Assembly: GCA_015234495.1 (NCBI GenBank)
Contig: JADGMZ010000095.1
Span: 1-5,615 of the forward strand
Direction of reading: 5' to 3'
Source of the DNA: Brevundimonas sp.
GTDB taxonomy: Bacteria; Pseudomonadota; Alphaproteobacteria; Caulobacterales; Caulobacteraceae
DNA length: 5,615 nt
The notes under the pieces are model-generated. The model was not told the origin of the DNA, made no database searches, and saw only the letters and a program-made list of their open reading frames with translations. The first letter of the stretch is position 1. Every line of letters starts with the position of its first letter. Made by a program: the position numbers and the translations under genes. Of the stretch, positions 1 through 5,236 are shown piece by piece.

Positions 1-166
1 GGCGCTGTTCCAGACCATGGAGCGGCCGGACGACGGCCGCTGGGCCGAGCATCACCACGCCGTCATCGAACGCTTCGGCCGCTTCCCGCACCGCAACCGC
101 GCGCTGGGCCGGGAGACGACGGCGGAGGAAGCCGCCTTCCTCGAGCAGGACGGCTTCCGGGGCTGA
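1..166 (+). CDS. DUF924 family protein, C-terminal fragment
   Basis: This is the 3' end of a gene that begins left of the window. Reading from base 2, 54 codons run to a TGA at 164-166. The visible tail contains the stretch HHHAVIERFGRFPHRNRALG followed by a T-T-x-E-E-x-x-FL pattern. I recognise this as the conserved C-terminus of DUF924 proteins, a small family of soluble, all-helical, TPR-like proteins of about 180-200 residues with no established biochemical role. The conserved His, Arg and Asn of FGRFPHRN are intact, and the protein ends a few residues after the FL-E-x-x-GF motif, as is usual, so nothing suggests truncation at this end. The next gene starts 3 nt downstream on the same strand, so the two are probably co-transcribed. 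The family call is fairly sure; function is unknown and most of the gene is not visible. Confidence 0.82.
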   Translation, partial: ALFQTMERPDDGRWAEHHHAVIERFGRFPHRNRALGRETTAEEAAFLEQDGFRG

Positions 167-169
167 CCC

Positions 170-424
170 ATGCAGCGCTGCCGCGAGTGCGCGACGATCC
201 TGCAGGAGGGCCGCAACTGGCACGCCTCCTATGCGGCGCGGAACTACCGCCACTGCATGGATTGCGCCCGCGCCTACTCGCGCCGGCGCTATGGCAAGCT
301 GAAGCCGACGGTGAAGCGGCGCGTCCCGGCCGGCGGGCTGACTGCGCGCACGCCGATGACGGCGCGCGACCGGGCGGTGCGCAACCGGGCCGAACTGGCG
401 CGGCAGCGGCGCGATCGCGAGTGA
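170..424 (+). CDS. Small basic protein with two CxxC pairs, putative zinc-binding
   Basis: This is an 84-residue protein I cannot assign to a named family. Cys4-x2-Cys7 and Cys29-x2-Cys32, with 21 residues between the pairs, look like a four-cysteine zinc site. The segment between them (GRNWHASYAARNYRHC) and the Arg/Tyr-rich stretch after it resemble the small cysteine-paired N-terminal modules seen in some phage and bacterial HNH-type or DNA-associated proteins, but no HNH catalytic core follows here. Residues 33-84 are very rich in Arg and Lys with no predicted membrane segment, which fits nucleic-acid binding (inference). The ATG lies 3 nt after the DUF924 stop, with no strong Shine-Dalgarno apart from a weak G-run in the preceding codons, so translation is probably coupled. 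Third codon positions are strongly G/C, as in the neighbouring genes, which supports real coding. It ends 6 bp from the convergent TetR stop codon. Confidence 0.65.
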   Translation: MQRCRECATILQEGRNWHASYAARNYRHCMDCARAYSRRRYGKLKPTVKRRVPAGGLTARTPMTARDRAVRNRAELARQRRDRE

Positions 425-430
425 GCCGTC

Positions 431-1099
431 TCAGGTCCCGAGGAAGACCGCGCGGACAAAGACGCGGTAGGCGAGAATCTGACCGGCCAGCAGCCGCGGC
501 TGCCTAACCGCCTTGGCGATGACGATGCCGCCGTCGACGACGGCCAGCAGCATGTCGGCGAGATCGCGCAGGTCGACGTCGACCTTCGGCGGATAGATGG
601 CGGCGATGGCCTCGATGCGGGTCAGGAACTGGTCGCGCCAGGTCTCGGTCATCCCGGTCAGCAGCGTCCGGACCCGGCCGTCGAACTGCTGGTCCTGGTA
701 GATGAAGGTAGCGACCAGGCAGCCGGGCCGCTCGGCCTGGATGTCGGCCATGGTCTCGGCCAGCAGCTTCAGCCCGGCGAGGTAGGCGTGGAGCGGATCG
801 TCGACCAATTGGGCGGCGCGGTCGAACATCTCCTCGAAGACGCCGAGATCGCGGTCGCGGAAGCGCTCGATCAGGGCCAGGGCGAGGTCGTTCTTGTCGC
901 GGAAGTGGTAGAAGAAGCCGCTCTTGGTGATGCCCGCCTCGAACAGGATCTCGTCGATCGAGGTGGCGGCGAAGCCCTTGGCAAGCACGGAGGCCTCGGC
1001 GACGTCCATGATGCGGTCGCGGGTCTGTTCGCCGCGGGGGACGCGCAGGGCCGGCCGTTCGCGAAGCAGGGTCTGCACCATGAGTGCGGTTTTCCTCAT
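431..1099 (-). CDS. TetR/AcrR family transcriptional regulator
   Basis: This is a predicted one-component repressor that binds DNA through an N-terminal helix-turn-helix and a small ligand through its C-terminal domain. From the chosen ATG it is 222 residues, normal for TetR proteins. Residues about 26-72 form the TetR_N domain: TRDRIMDVAEASVLAKGF is helix 1 and turn, TSIDEILFEAGITKSGFFYHF covers the HTH and recognition helix with the classic G-x-x-x-G-x-F/Y-Y-x-HF signature, and K-x-DL follows. The C-terminal half is helical and diverged, so the ligand cannot be predicted. The start is uncertain: candidates are a TTG at 1126, the ATG at 1099, or an ATG at 1081 (216 residues); all precede the HTH and none has a strong Shine-Dalgarno. 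It is transcribed away from the fatty acid hydroxylase gene, the usual arrangement for a TetR regulator and its target. Family certain; target inferred. Confidence 0.93.
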   Translation of the reverse strand: MRKTALMVQTLLRERPALRVPRGEQTRDRIMDVAEASVLAKGFAATSIDEILFEAGITKSGFFYHFRDKNDLALALIERFRDRDLGVFEEMFDRAAQLVDDPLHAYLAGLKLLAETMADIQAERPGCLVATFIYQDQQFDGRVRTLLTGMTETWRDQFLTRIEAIAAIYPPKVDVDLRDLADMLLAVVDGGIVIAKAVRQPRLLAGQILAYRVFVRAVFLGT

Positions 1100-1146
1100 T
1101 CTCGCCACATCGTGCGCCGCCCCCAAGGCTGAAGACGCCTGACAGG

Positions 1147-1159
1147 CCGTTGAAAACGG
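1147..1159. promoter_or_regulatory. Candidate TetR operator, short inverted repeat
   Basis: CCGTT and AACGG are perfect reverse complements separated by GAA. They lie near the left side of the divergent intergenic region, 48 bp upstream of the chosen TetR start and 108 bp upstream of the hydroxylase start. TetR dimers bind palindromes, usually somewhat longer than 13 bp. The symmetry does not extend through the next flanking bases, so this could be a chance repeat. Offered as a candidate only. Confidence 0.3.
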
Positions 1160-1255
1160 GTGGGAAATACGCCCCGGAAGCTGACTGGACCACGCGAAGG
1201 CTAAACCGGCGCGGCGGTGTCCATTACCACAGAGATCTCCCCAACTCGCCTCCCC

Positions 1256-1260
1256 GGAGA
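1256..1260 (+). promoter_or_regulatory. Shine-Dalgarno for the hydroxylase gene
   Basis: GGAGA is followed by 6 nt and then the ATG at 1267. This is well-placed anti-16S complementarity. It decides the start in favour of 1267 over the in-frame ATG at 1084, which would lie inside the TetR coding region and add 61 non-family residues. Confidence 0.75.
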
Positions 1261-1266
1261 TTAAAG

Positions 1267-1989
1267 ATGATCAATGTTGTAACCGTTTCCATAGCTGCGA
1301 TGTTCGCGGCCTTCATACTGCTGGATACTGTCTGGCGGCCGCGCGACTACCCGAACACCCCGACGTGGCGGCTCAAGGGACTGGCGGCCTTCGCCGTCTA
1401 CATGGTGATCGCCCTGTTCGCCCCGCTGGTTTGGGACGCCTTCCTCGCCGAGCACCGGCTGATCGACCTGACGGCCACGCCGCTGTGGCTGCAGCTCGGG
1501 GTCGGCTTCGTGATGTTCCAGCTGACCATGTACCTGTGGCACCGGACCATGCACGGCGTGGACTTCCTGTGGCGGCATCTGCACCAGACGCACCATTCGG
1601 CCGACCGCGTCGATGTCTGGGGCGCCTTCTGGTTCCACCCGCTCGACATGCTGGGCTTCACCCTTCAGGGCAGCCTGGCGCTGGTGTGGATCGTCGGCCT
1701 GTCGGTCGAGGCGGTGATCCCCATCGTGCTGGTCAACAGCTTCATGGCCATGTTCACCCACGCCAATGTGCGCACGCCGCGCCGGCTGGGCTGGTTCATC
1801 GCCCGGCCCGAGATGCATGCGGCGCATCATGAGCGGGGAGTGCACCGGTCGAACTACTGCGACCTGCCCCTGATCGACATGATCTTCGGGACGTATCGCA
1901 ATCCCGCGACCGCGCCGAAGCAGGCGGGGTTCTTCGACGGCGCGTCGAACCGGCTGGGCGCGCTGCTGGTCGGGAAGAGGCTGGCCTAA
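1267..1989 (+). CDS. Fatty acid hydroxylase / sterol desaturase superfamily membrane protein
   Basis: This is a 240-residue integral membrane di-iron oxygenase of the fatty acid hydroxylase superfamily, which hydroxylates or desaturates lipids, carotenoids or sterol-like substrates at the inner membrane using O2. The three histidine clusters are intact: HRTMH (92-96), HQTHH (106-110) and HAAHH (184-188), with extra conserved-looking His124 and His165. Hydrophobic segments lie at about 5-20, 38-56, 72-90 and 134-158, which places the His clusters on the cytoplasmic side in the usual topology. Length is near the lower end for bacterial members. The start at 1267 is set by a GGAGA 6 nt upstream. 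It is divergent from a TetR regulator, which probably controls it. The substrate cannot be told from sequence; a carotenoid, fatty acid or other hydrophobic compound are all possible. A perfect hairpin begins 3 nt after the stop codon. Confidence 0.9.
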   Translation: MINVVTVSIAAMFAAFILLDTVWRPRDYPNTPTWRLKGLAAFAVYMVIALFAPLVWDAFLAEHRLIDLTATPLWLQLGVGFVMFQLTMYLWHRTMHGVDFLWRHLHQTHHSADRVDVWGAFWFHPLDMLGFTLQGSLALVWIVGLSVEAVIPIVLVNSFMAMFTHANVRTPRRLGWFIARPEMHAAHHERGVHRSNYCDLPLIDMIFGTYRNPATAPKQAGFFDGASNRLGALLVGKRLA

Positions 1990-1992
1990 ATT

Positions 1993-2141
1993 CCTTCTCC
2001 CCTTGCGGGAGAAGGTGGCCGAGCGGAGCGAGGTCGGATGAGGGGTCGCGCCGGCGGAAGCGTGCGACCCCTCACCCGTCCGCACAAGGACGACGGCTGA
2101 CACCGTCGTGTGCGGTCTCCCTCTCCCGCAAGGGGAGAGGG
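1993..2141. repeat. Composite palindromic intergenic repeat (REP/BIME-like)
   Basis: Four stem-loops are packed into 149 bp. Hairpin A (1993-2015) has arms CCTTCTCCC/GGGAGAAGG and a 5-nt loop. Hairpin B (2039-2049 with 2064-2074) has perfect 11-bp arms TGAGGGGTCGC/GCGACCCCTCA and a 14-nt loop. Hairpin C (2090-2096 with 2103-2109) has arms ACGACGG/CCGTCGT, with outer arms CCGCAC (2080-2085) and GTGCGG (2110-2115). Hairpin D (2119-2141) has arms CCCTCTCCC/GGGAGAGGG. D is the reverse complement of A at 21 of 23 positions, so the element also has inverted ends. The motif resembles a dispersed palindromic repeat I associate with intergenic regions of alphaproteobacterial genomes (recall, not checked). 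It lies between two same-direction genes and could act as mRNA 3' protection for the hydroxylase transcript or as a non-autonomous mobile element. No T-tract follows any hairpin, so it is not a canonical intrinsic terminator. Confidence 0.88.
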
Positions 2142-2209
2142 CGTCGGTTTCTGTGGGCAAGCGAATCAGTGCTCTGCCAACCGCCGCGAATCATCGGCAT
2201 CCTGTTCCC
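2142..2209 (+). promoter_or_regulatory. thyA leader / presumed promoter region
   Basis: This 68-bp stretch lies between the palindromic repeat and the thyA start. A promoter for the thyA operon probably lies here or within the repeat. I see no convincing -35/-10 pair and no purine-rich Shine-Dalgarno just upstream of the ATG (the preceding bases are CATCCTGTTCCC), so thyA translation initiation appears weak or of unusual type. Confidence 0.35.
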
Positions 2210-3067
2210 ATGAACGCCGCCGTCGCCCTCGCCGAACTGGAAGCCCGCACCGGAGCCGTCGCGGCCGACCATCCGGAGTGGCAGTACCTGAACCTGCTGC
2301 GGGACATCCTCGACAACGGGGCGGTGCGGGACGACCGGACGGGCACGGGCACGCGCGGCGTGTTCGGGCGGCAGATGCGCTTCGACCTGTCCAAGGGCTT
2401 TCCGGTCCTGACCACCAAGAAGCTGCACCTGCGCTCGATCATCGTCGAACTGCTGTGGTTCCTGCGCGGCGAGACCAACATCGGCTGGCTGAAGGAAAAC
2501 GGGGTCAGCATCTGGGACGAATGGGCCAACGCCGAGGGCGAGCTGGGGCCGGTGTACGGCAAGCAGTGGCGGTCATGGGCCGCGCCGGACGGGCGGGTCA
2601 TCGACCAGATCGAGAAGCTGATCCACGGGTTGAAGACCAATCCGAACGGGCGCCGGCATATCGTCAGCGCGTGGAACCCGGCGGATGTCGACGACATGGC
2701 CCTGCCGCCGTGCCACTGCCTGTTCCAGTTCTTCGTCGCCGACGGCAAGCTGAGCTGCCAGCTGTACCAGCGCAGCGCCGATGTGTTCCTGGGGGTGCCG
2801 TTCAACATCGCGTCCTATGCCCTGCTGACCATGATGATGGCGCAGGTGTGCGGGCTGGAGCCGGGCGAGTTCGTGCACACCTTCGGCGACGCCCACCTGT
2901 ATCTGAACCACATCGAGCAGGCGGAGACGCAGCTGGCCCGCGAGCCGAGGCCGCTGCCGGTGATGACCATCGCGCCGAAGGACGACCTGTTCGCCTACCG
3001 GCTGGAGGATTTCGTGCTCGAGGGCTACGAGCCCTGGCCGCACATCAAGGCGCCGGTGGCGGTCTGA
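2210..3067 (+). CDS. thyA: Thymidylate synthase (ThyA)
   Basis: ThyA makes dTMP from dUMP, using 5,10-methylene-tetrahydrofolate as both methyl donor and reductant and releasing dihydrofolate. The protein is 285 residues and follows the E. coli enzyme almost end to end. [13 protein letters not shown] (41-53) is the dUMP phosphate-binding loop. [14 protein letters not shown] (64-77) follows. [12 protein letters not shown] (165-176) holds the catalytic nucleophile Cys168. [20 protein letters not shown] (183-202) carries the second phosphate-binding Arg (188) and Asn199. The C-terminus ends in IKAPVAV, the conserved tail that closes over the active site. Compared with the 264-residue E. coli enzyme it carries about 20 extra N-terminal residues, rich in Ala and Glu. 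There is no in-frame ATG, GTG or TTG between 2210 and the conserved [11 protein letters not shown], so this start is the best available. It is the first gene of a four-gene operon with folA, which recycles its dihydrofolate product. Confidence 0.98.
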   Translation: MNAAVALAELEARTGAVAADHPEWQYLNLLRDILDNGAVRDDRTGTGTRGVFGRQMRFDLSKGFPVLTTKKLHLRSIIVELLWFLRGETNIGWLKENGVSIWDEWANAEGELGPVYGKQWRSWAAPDGRVIDQIEKLIHGLKTNPNGRRHIVSAWNPADVDDMALPPCHCLFQFFVADGKLSCQLYQRSADVFLGVPFNIASYALLTMMMAQVCGLEPGEFVHTFGDAHLYLNHIEQAETQLAREPRPLPVMTIAPKDDLFAYRLEDFVLEGYEPWPHIKAPVAV

Positions 3068-3071
3068 CGTC

Positions 3072-3371
3072 ATGGACCTCAAGGCCCTGCAGGCCGACGT
3101 CCTGCGCATCTCCGACATCTACGCCCGCGAGCACGGCATCGACCGGTCCGGGGACTGGGCGCTGCTGAAGCTGCAGGAGGAGCTGGGCGAGCTGACGGCC
3201 GAGCATCTGCGCATGAGCGGGCGGGCGCGGGGCGCGGCCGACGCCGGCAAGCTGGGCGACGAGGCGGCGGATGTGCTGGGCATGCTGCTGATCTACTGCG
3301 ACCGGGCGGGGATCGATCTGGAACAGGCGATGCAGCGGAAATGGCTGCATTGGCTGGAGACGAAGGCGTGA
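3072..3371 (+). CDS. MazG-like nucleotide pyrophosphohydrolase
   Basis: This 99-residue all-alpha NTP pyrophosphatase-like protein would hydrolyse a nucleoside triphosphate to the monophosphate and pyrophosphate with Mg2+. The metal-binding signature E-x-x-E (Glu37, Glu40 in LQEELGELTAEH) followed by E-x-x-D (Glu64, Asp67 in GDEAADVLGMLL) is intact, with Glu36 and Asp63 adjacent. The length fits a single-domain MazG/HisE-type four-helix protein rather than the two-domain E. coli MazG. It starts 4 nt after the thyA stop and overlaps the folA start by 4 bp, so it is co-translated with dTMP-synthesis genes. From this context it may act on dUTP or dCTP to feed dUMP toward ThyA, or remove non-canonical nucleotides; sequence alone cannot tell these apart. 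The upstream GGTGGCGG, inside the end of thyA, is a poor ribosome site, consistent with coupling to thyA translation. Confidence 0.8.
   Translation: MDLKALQADVLRISDIYAREHGIDRSGDWALLKLQEELGELTAEHLRMSGRARGAADAGKLGDEAADVLGMLLIYCDRAGIDLEQAMQRKWLHWLETKA
3356..3360 (+). promoter_or_regulatory. Shine-Dalgarno for folA (selects the GTG start)
   Basis: GGAGA lies 7 nt upstream of the GTG at 3368. This spacing supports the GTG start, which overlaps the preceding TGA as GTGA. The upstream in-frame ATG at 3341 would add nine residues that do not belong to the dihydrofolate reductase fold. Confidence 0.75.
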
Positions 3372-3886
3372 GCGCCCTGCCCCATCTCGCCCTCGTCGTC
3401 GCCCGGGCCCGGAACGGGGTGATCGGGAAGGATGGCGGCCTACCGTGGCGGCTACGCTCGGACCTGCAGCGGTTCAAGGCGGTGACCATGGGCAAGCCGT
3501 GCATCATGGGGCGGCGGACATGGGACAGCCTGCCGCTGAAGCCCCTGCCCGGCCGGCTGAACCTGGTGCTGTCGAAGGACGAGTCCTTCGAGGCGAAGGG
3601 GGCGCTGGTCTGCACCACCCTGGACGAGGCGGTGGAGATCGCGCGCGAGACGGCCGAGGAGGACGGGGTGGACGAGGTCTGCGTCATCGGCGGGACGGCG
3701 CTGTTCGCGGCGGCGCTGCCGCGGGCGAAGCGGCTGTATCTGACCGAGGTCGAGGCCGAGCCGGAGGGCGACGCGGTATTTCCGGCGTTCGACGAGGGGG
3801 CGTGGGTCGAAGTCTCGTCCGAGGCGGTTGCGGCGGGCGAGAAGGATGACCACGACTTCGTCTTCCGGGTGCTGGAGAGGAAATGA
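3368..3886 (+). CDS. folA: Dihydrofolate reductase (FolA)
   Basis: FolA reduces dihydrofolate to tetrahydrofolate with NADPH and is the target of trimethoprim. From the GTG the protein is 172 residues, close to the roughly 160 of chromosomal bacterial enzymes. Visible family landmarks are ALVVARARNGVIGKDGGLPW (8-27), the Met20-type loop region; Asp32 in RSDLQRF, equivalent to the catalytic Asp27 of E. coli; MGKPCIMGRRTWDSL (41-55), with the NADPH-binding GRRTW; PLPGRLNLVLS; and VCVIGGTALFAAALPRAKRL, with the cis-Gly-Gly pair, then the LYLTEVEAEPEGDAVFP strand region. Its start overlaps the MazG-like stop (GTGA), and its stop overlaps the next start (ATGA), so translation of the three genes is probably coupled. 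It recycles the dihydrofolate made by ThyA two genes upstream. Nothing in the visible residues suggests an antibiotic-resistant plasmid-type enzyme. Confidence 0.97.
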   Translation: MSALPHLALVVARARNGVIGKDGGLPWRLRSDLQRFKAVTMGKPCIMGRRTWDSLPLKPLPGRLNLVLSKDESFEAKGALVCTTLDEAVEIARETAEEDGVDEVCVIGGTALFAAALPRAKRLYLTEVEAEPEGDAVFPAFDEGAWVEVSSEAVAAGEKDDHDFVFRVLERK

Positions 3887-4209
3887 CCATGCTGATCGTG
3901 ACCACCAACGACGTGCCCGGCCATCGGGTGGTGAAGACGCTGGGGCTGGTGCGGGGCATCACGGTGCGGTCGAGGAACGCCATCAGCGACATGGTCGGCG
4001 GCTTCCAGTCGATGCTGGGCGGCAGGGTTGGCGCCTATGTGAAGCTGGCCGAGGCGTCGCGGGCCGAGGCCTATCAGGAGCTGGTCGCCCACGCGCAGGA
4101 GATGGGGGCCAATGCCGTGATCGCCATGCGCTACGAGGCCAACGAGATCATGGAGGGCGTCACCGAGGTGCTGGCCTACGGCACGGCGGTGGTGGTCGAG
4201 GCGGAGTAG
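3883..4209 (+). CDS. YbjQ/UPF0145 family protein
   Basis: This is a 108-residue protein of the YbjQ (UPF0145, DUF74) family, soluble oligomeric proteins of unknown function. Family landmarks are the N-terminal strand MLIVTTNDVPGHRVVKTLGL, then VRGITV, the central GGFQSMLGGRVGAY (39-52), the amphipathic helix ASRAEAYQELVAHAQEMGAN with AVIAMRY, and the final strand VLAYGTAVVVE. The family is often labelled heavy-metal binding, but this protein has no cysteine and only two histidines (14 and 70), so the sequence does not support a metal role. The ATG at 3883 overlaps the folA stop as ATGA. A second ATG at 3889 is also possible: GGAG at 3874-3877 is 5 nt from the first start, and GAGG at 3877-3880 is 8 nt from the second. 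It is the last gene of the thyA operon, and its final 34 bp overlap a convergent gene. Why it sits with folate genes is unclear. Confidence 0.85.
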   Translation: MTMLIVTTNDVPGHRVVKTLGLVRGITVRSRNAISDMVGGFQSMLGGRVGAYVKLAEASRAEAYQELVAHAQEMGANAVIAMRYEANEIMEGVTEVLAYGTAVVVEAE

Positions 4210-5228
4210 CTGTCCAACTCGGCGAGCAACTGATCGCGCCAGATCAGGTCCTGGACGGGGCATCGGAGCTGGTGGATCTCGTGCGAGAGCCAGTCGCCCT
4301 CGCCCTGCAGGCGTTCCCGGGCATGGTGGGCGAGCCCCTCGTCCCAGGCGTCATTCGGACCGAACAGGGCGTGGTGCAGGTCCAGCGGCTTTTCGGGCGG
4401 CGGCAGGAAGCGCCAGGTCGGCGGCGCGTCGTATGTGGCGACCTGATGCTCGGCCATCGCCCTGACGAGCACGAACCACCAGAAGGGCGGCGCCTCGTCC
4501 GACGCGGCGATCCGGGTGCGGAGCTCGGCGGCGAGGTCGGCGACCCCAAGGCCGGTCATCCGCATGGCCCGGCCGGTGGCGCCGGGCTGGTCGCCCCAGA
4601 TCATCGGATAGTGATCGGCCCAGAATAGGTCGTGCAGCCGCTGTCGGCCCGAAGCTCCCAGCAGGCCGACGCCGAGGATTACCCCCGCGAGGCAGTCCGT
4701 CGACGGCAGCTCCGTCCTGCCGTCGTCGACGAGGAAGCGGTCGAGAAGCGCCGCATCGCCGATCCAGCCCGCCAGGGCCGGCAGGTATTCCGCGAACAAC
4801 ATGCGCCCGACGCAGGTCTCGACGGCCGCGCGTACGTCGGCCTCCATCCCGTCGGACGGCAGGTGGACGAGACCGTCGACGGCGGCGGGGGCGGCGTCCC
4901 AGTTCGGTTCGCAGGCGTAGTGGAACAGCATGGTACGGGCCTCTTCGAGCCCGGCCCAGCCGAAGGCCCACAGCAGCAGCGGGTCGGCCCCTTCGACCAG
5001 CCGCTCCCCCTCGACGAAACGGTCATACAGGCGCCGGACCATGGCGGCGTCGCCATGCCGGGCGATCGGATCGATCAGGTCTCCGTTGGCGGCGGGATCG
5101 GCCAGCAGGACGGGTAGCAGGGCCTCGGCGTCCGCGGGGCCGCCGCGCAGGGAGATCAGGTCCACGGCGGCGCCGCGCACCAGCGGATGCAGGGTTTCGG
5201 TCAGCAGGCGGCGAGTCGAGAACAGCAT
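4176..5228 (-). CDS. Uncharacterised helix-rich protein, 350 residues
   Basis: I do not recognise this protein. It is acidic overall, with no signal peptide and no clear membrane span, so it is probably cytoplasmic. Residues 1-170 look like successive short amphipathic helices rich in Leu and Ala (ALLPVLLADPAANG, DAAMVRRLYDRF, DPLLLWAFGWAGLEEARTML, ALAGWIGDAALLDRFLVDDG), which suggests a degenerate HEAT/ARM-type helical solenoid (inference). The C-terminal half carries many Trp and His residues (WADHYPMIWGDQ; PFWWFVLVRAMAEHQ; LHHALFG; HHARERL) but no catalytic motif I can name. Strong third-position GC bias supports it as real. I chose the ATG at 5228; an in-frame TTG at 5264 is possible but would overlap the presumed -35 box. 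The start lacks a Shine-Dalgarno and may be leaderless. Its last 34 bp overlap the YbjQ gene on the opposite strand. It lies 62 bp downstream of an Mrp-like gene in the same direction. Confidence 0.8.
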   Translation of the reverse strand: MLFSTRRLLTETLHPLVRGAAVDLISLRGGPADAEALLPVLLADPAANGDLIDPIARHGDAAMVRRLYDRFVEGERLVEGADPLLLWAFGWAGLEEARTMLFHYACEPNWDAAPAAVDGLVHLPSDGMEADVRAAVETCVGRMLFAEYLPALAGWIGDAALLDRFLVDDGRTELPSTDCLAGVILGVGLLGASGRQRLHDLFWADHYPMIWGDQPGATGRAMRMTGLGVADLAAELRTRIAASDEAPPFWWFVLVRAMAEHQVATYDAPPTWRFLPPPEKPLDLHHALFGPNDAWDEGLAHHARERLQGEGDWLSHEIHQLRCPVQDLIWRDQLLAELDSYSASTTTAVP

Positions 5229-5236
5229 GGCGACGC

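Larger units (their letters stand above)
1100..1266. promoter_or_regulatory. Divergent promoter region between the TetR gene and the hydroxylase gene
   Basis: This 167-bp gap must carry the promoters for both divergent genes. It contains a perfect 5-bp inverted repeat, CCGTT-GAA-AACGG, at 1147-1159, and a near-palindrome, ACCGGCGCGGCGGT (12 of 14 positions symmetric), at 1205-1218. No convincing -35/-10 pair stands out on either strand. CTGACT (1181-1186) with TAAACC (1202-1207), 15 bp apart, is the best plus-strand candidate but is weak. Read as protein in the hydroxylase frame, the stretch encodes an Arg/Pro-rich string unlike the family, so I treat it as non-coding. Confidence 0.6.

Noticed and set aside
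1084..1266. Upstream in-frame extension of the hydroxylase to an ATG at 1084
   Set aside because: It would overlap the TetR start region and add 61 residues unlike the family, whereas the ATG at 1267 has a well-placed GGAGA.
2119..2141. Intrinsic terminator at hairpin D
   Set aside because: The stem is strong, but no T-run follows directly and it lies just upstream of thyA in the same direction. It is better explained as part of the palindromic repeat.
1993..2141. CRISPR array or riboswitch
   Set aside because: There are no regularly spaced direct repeats, and the stem-loops are inverted copies rather than a known aptamer architecture.
2108..2209. Upstream in-frame extension of ThyA to a GTG at 2108
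   Set aside because: The added residues are translated from hairpin D of the palindromic repeat and have no counterpart in thymidylate synthases.
2110..3168. Long plus-strand frame (352 codons) overlapping thyA
   Set aside because: It is a +2-type shadow of thyA in GC-rich DNA with an Arg/Ala/Gly-rich, low-complexity translation and no domain.
3079..4263. Long open frame on the minus strand (394 codons) opposite the MazG-like, folA and YbjQ genes
   Set aside because: It lies antisense to three clearly recognisable genes, and its Arg/Pro/Ser-rich translation is typical of a high-GC shadow frame.
3828..4628. Plus-strand frame of 266 codons spanning the YbjQ gene and the tail of the minus-strand gene
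   Set aside because: It crosses two genes supported in other frames and gives a low-complexity Gly/Arg translation with no family resemblance.
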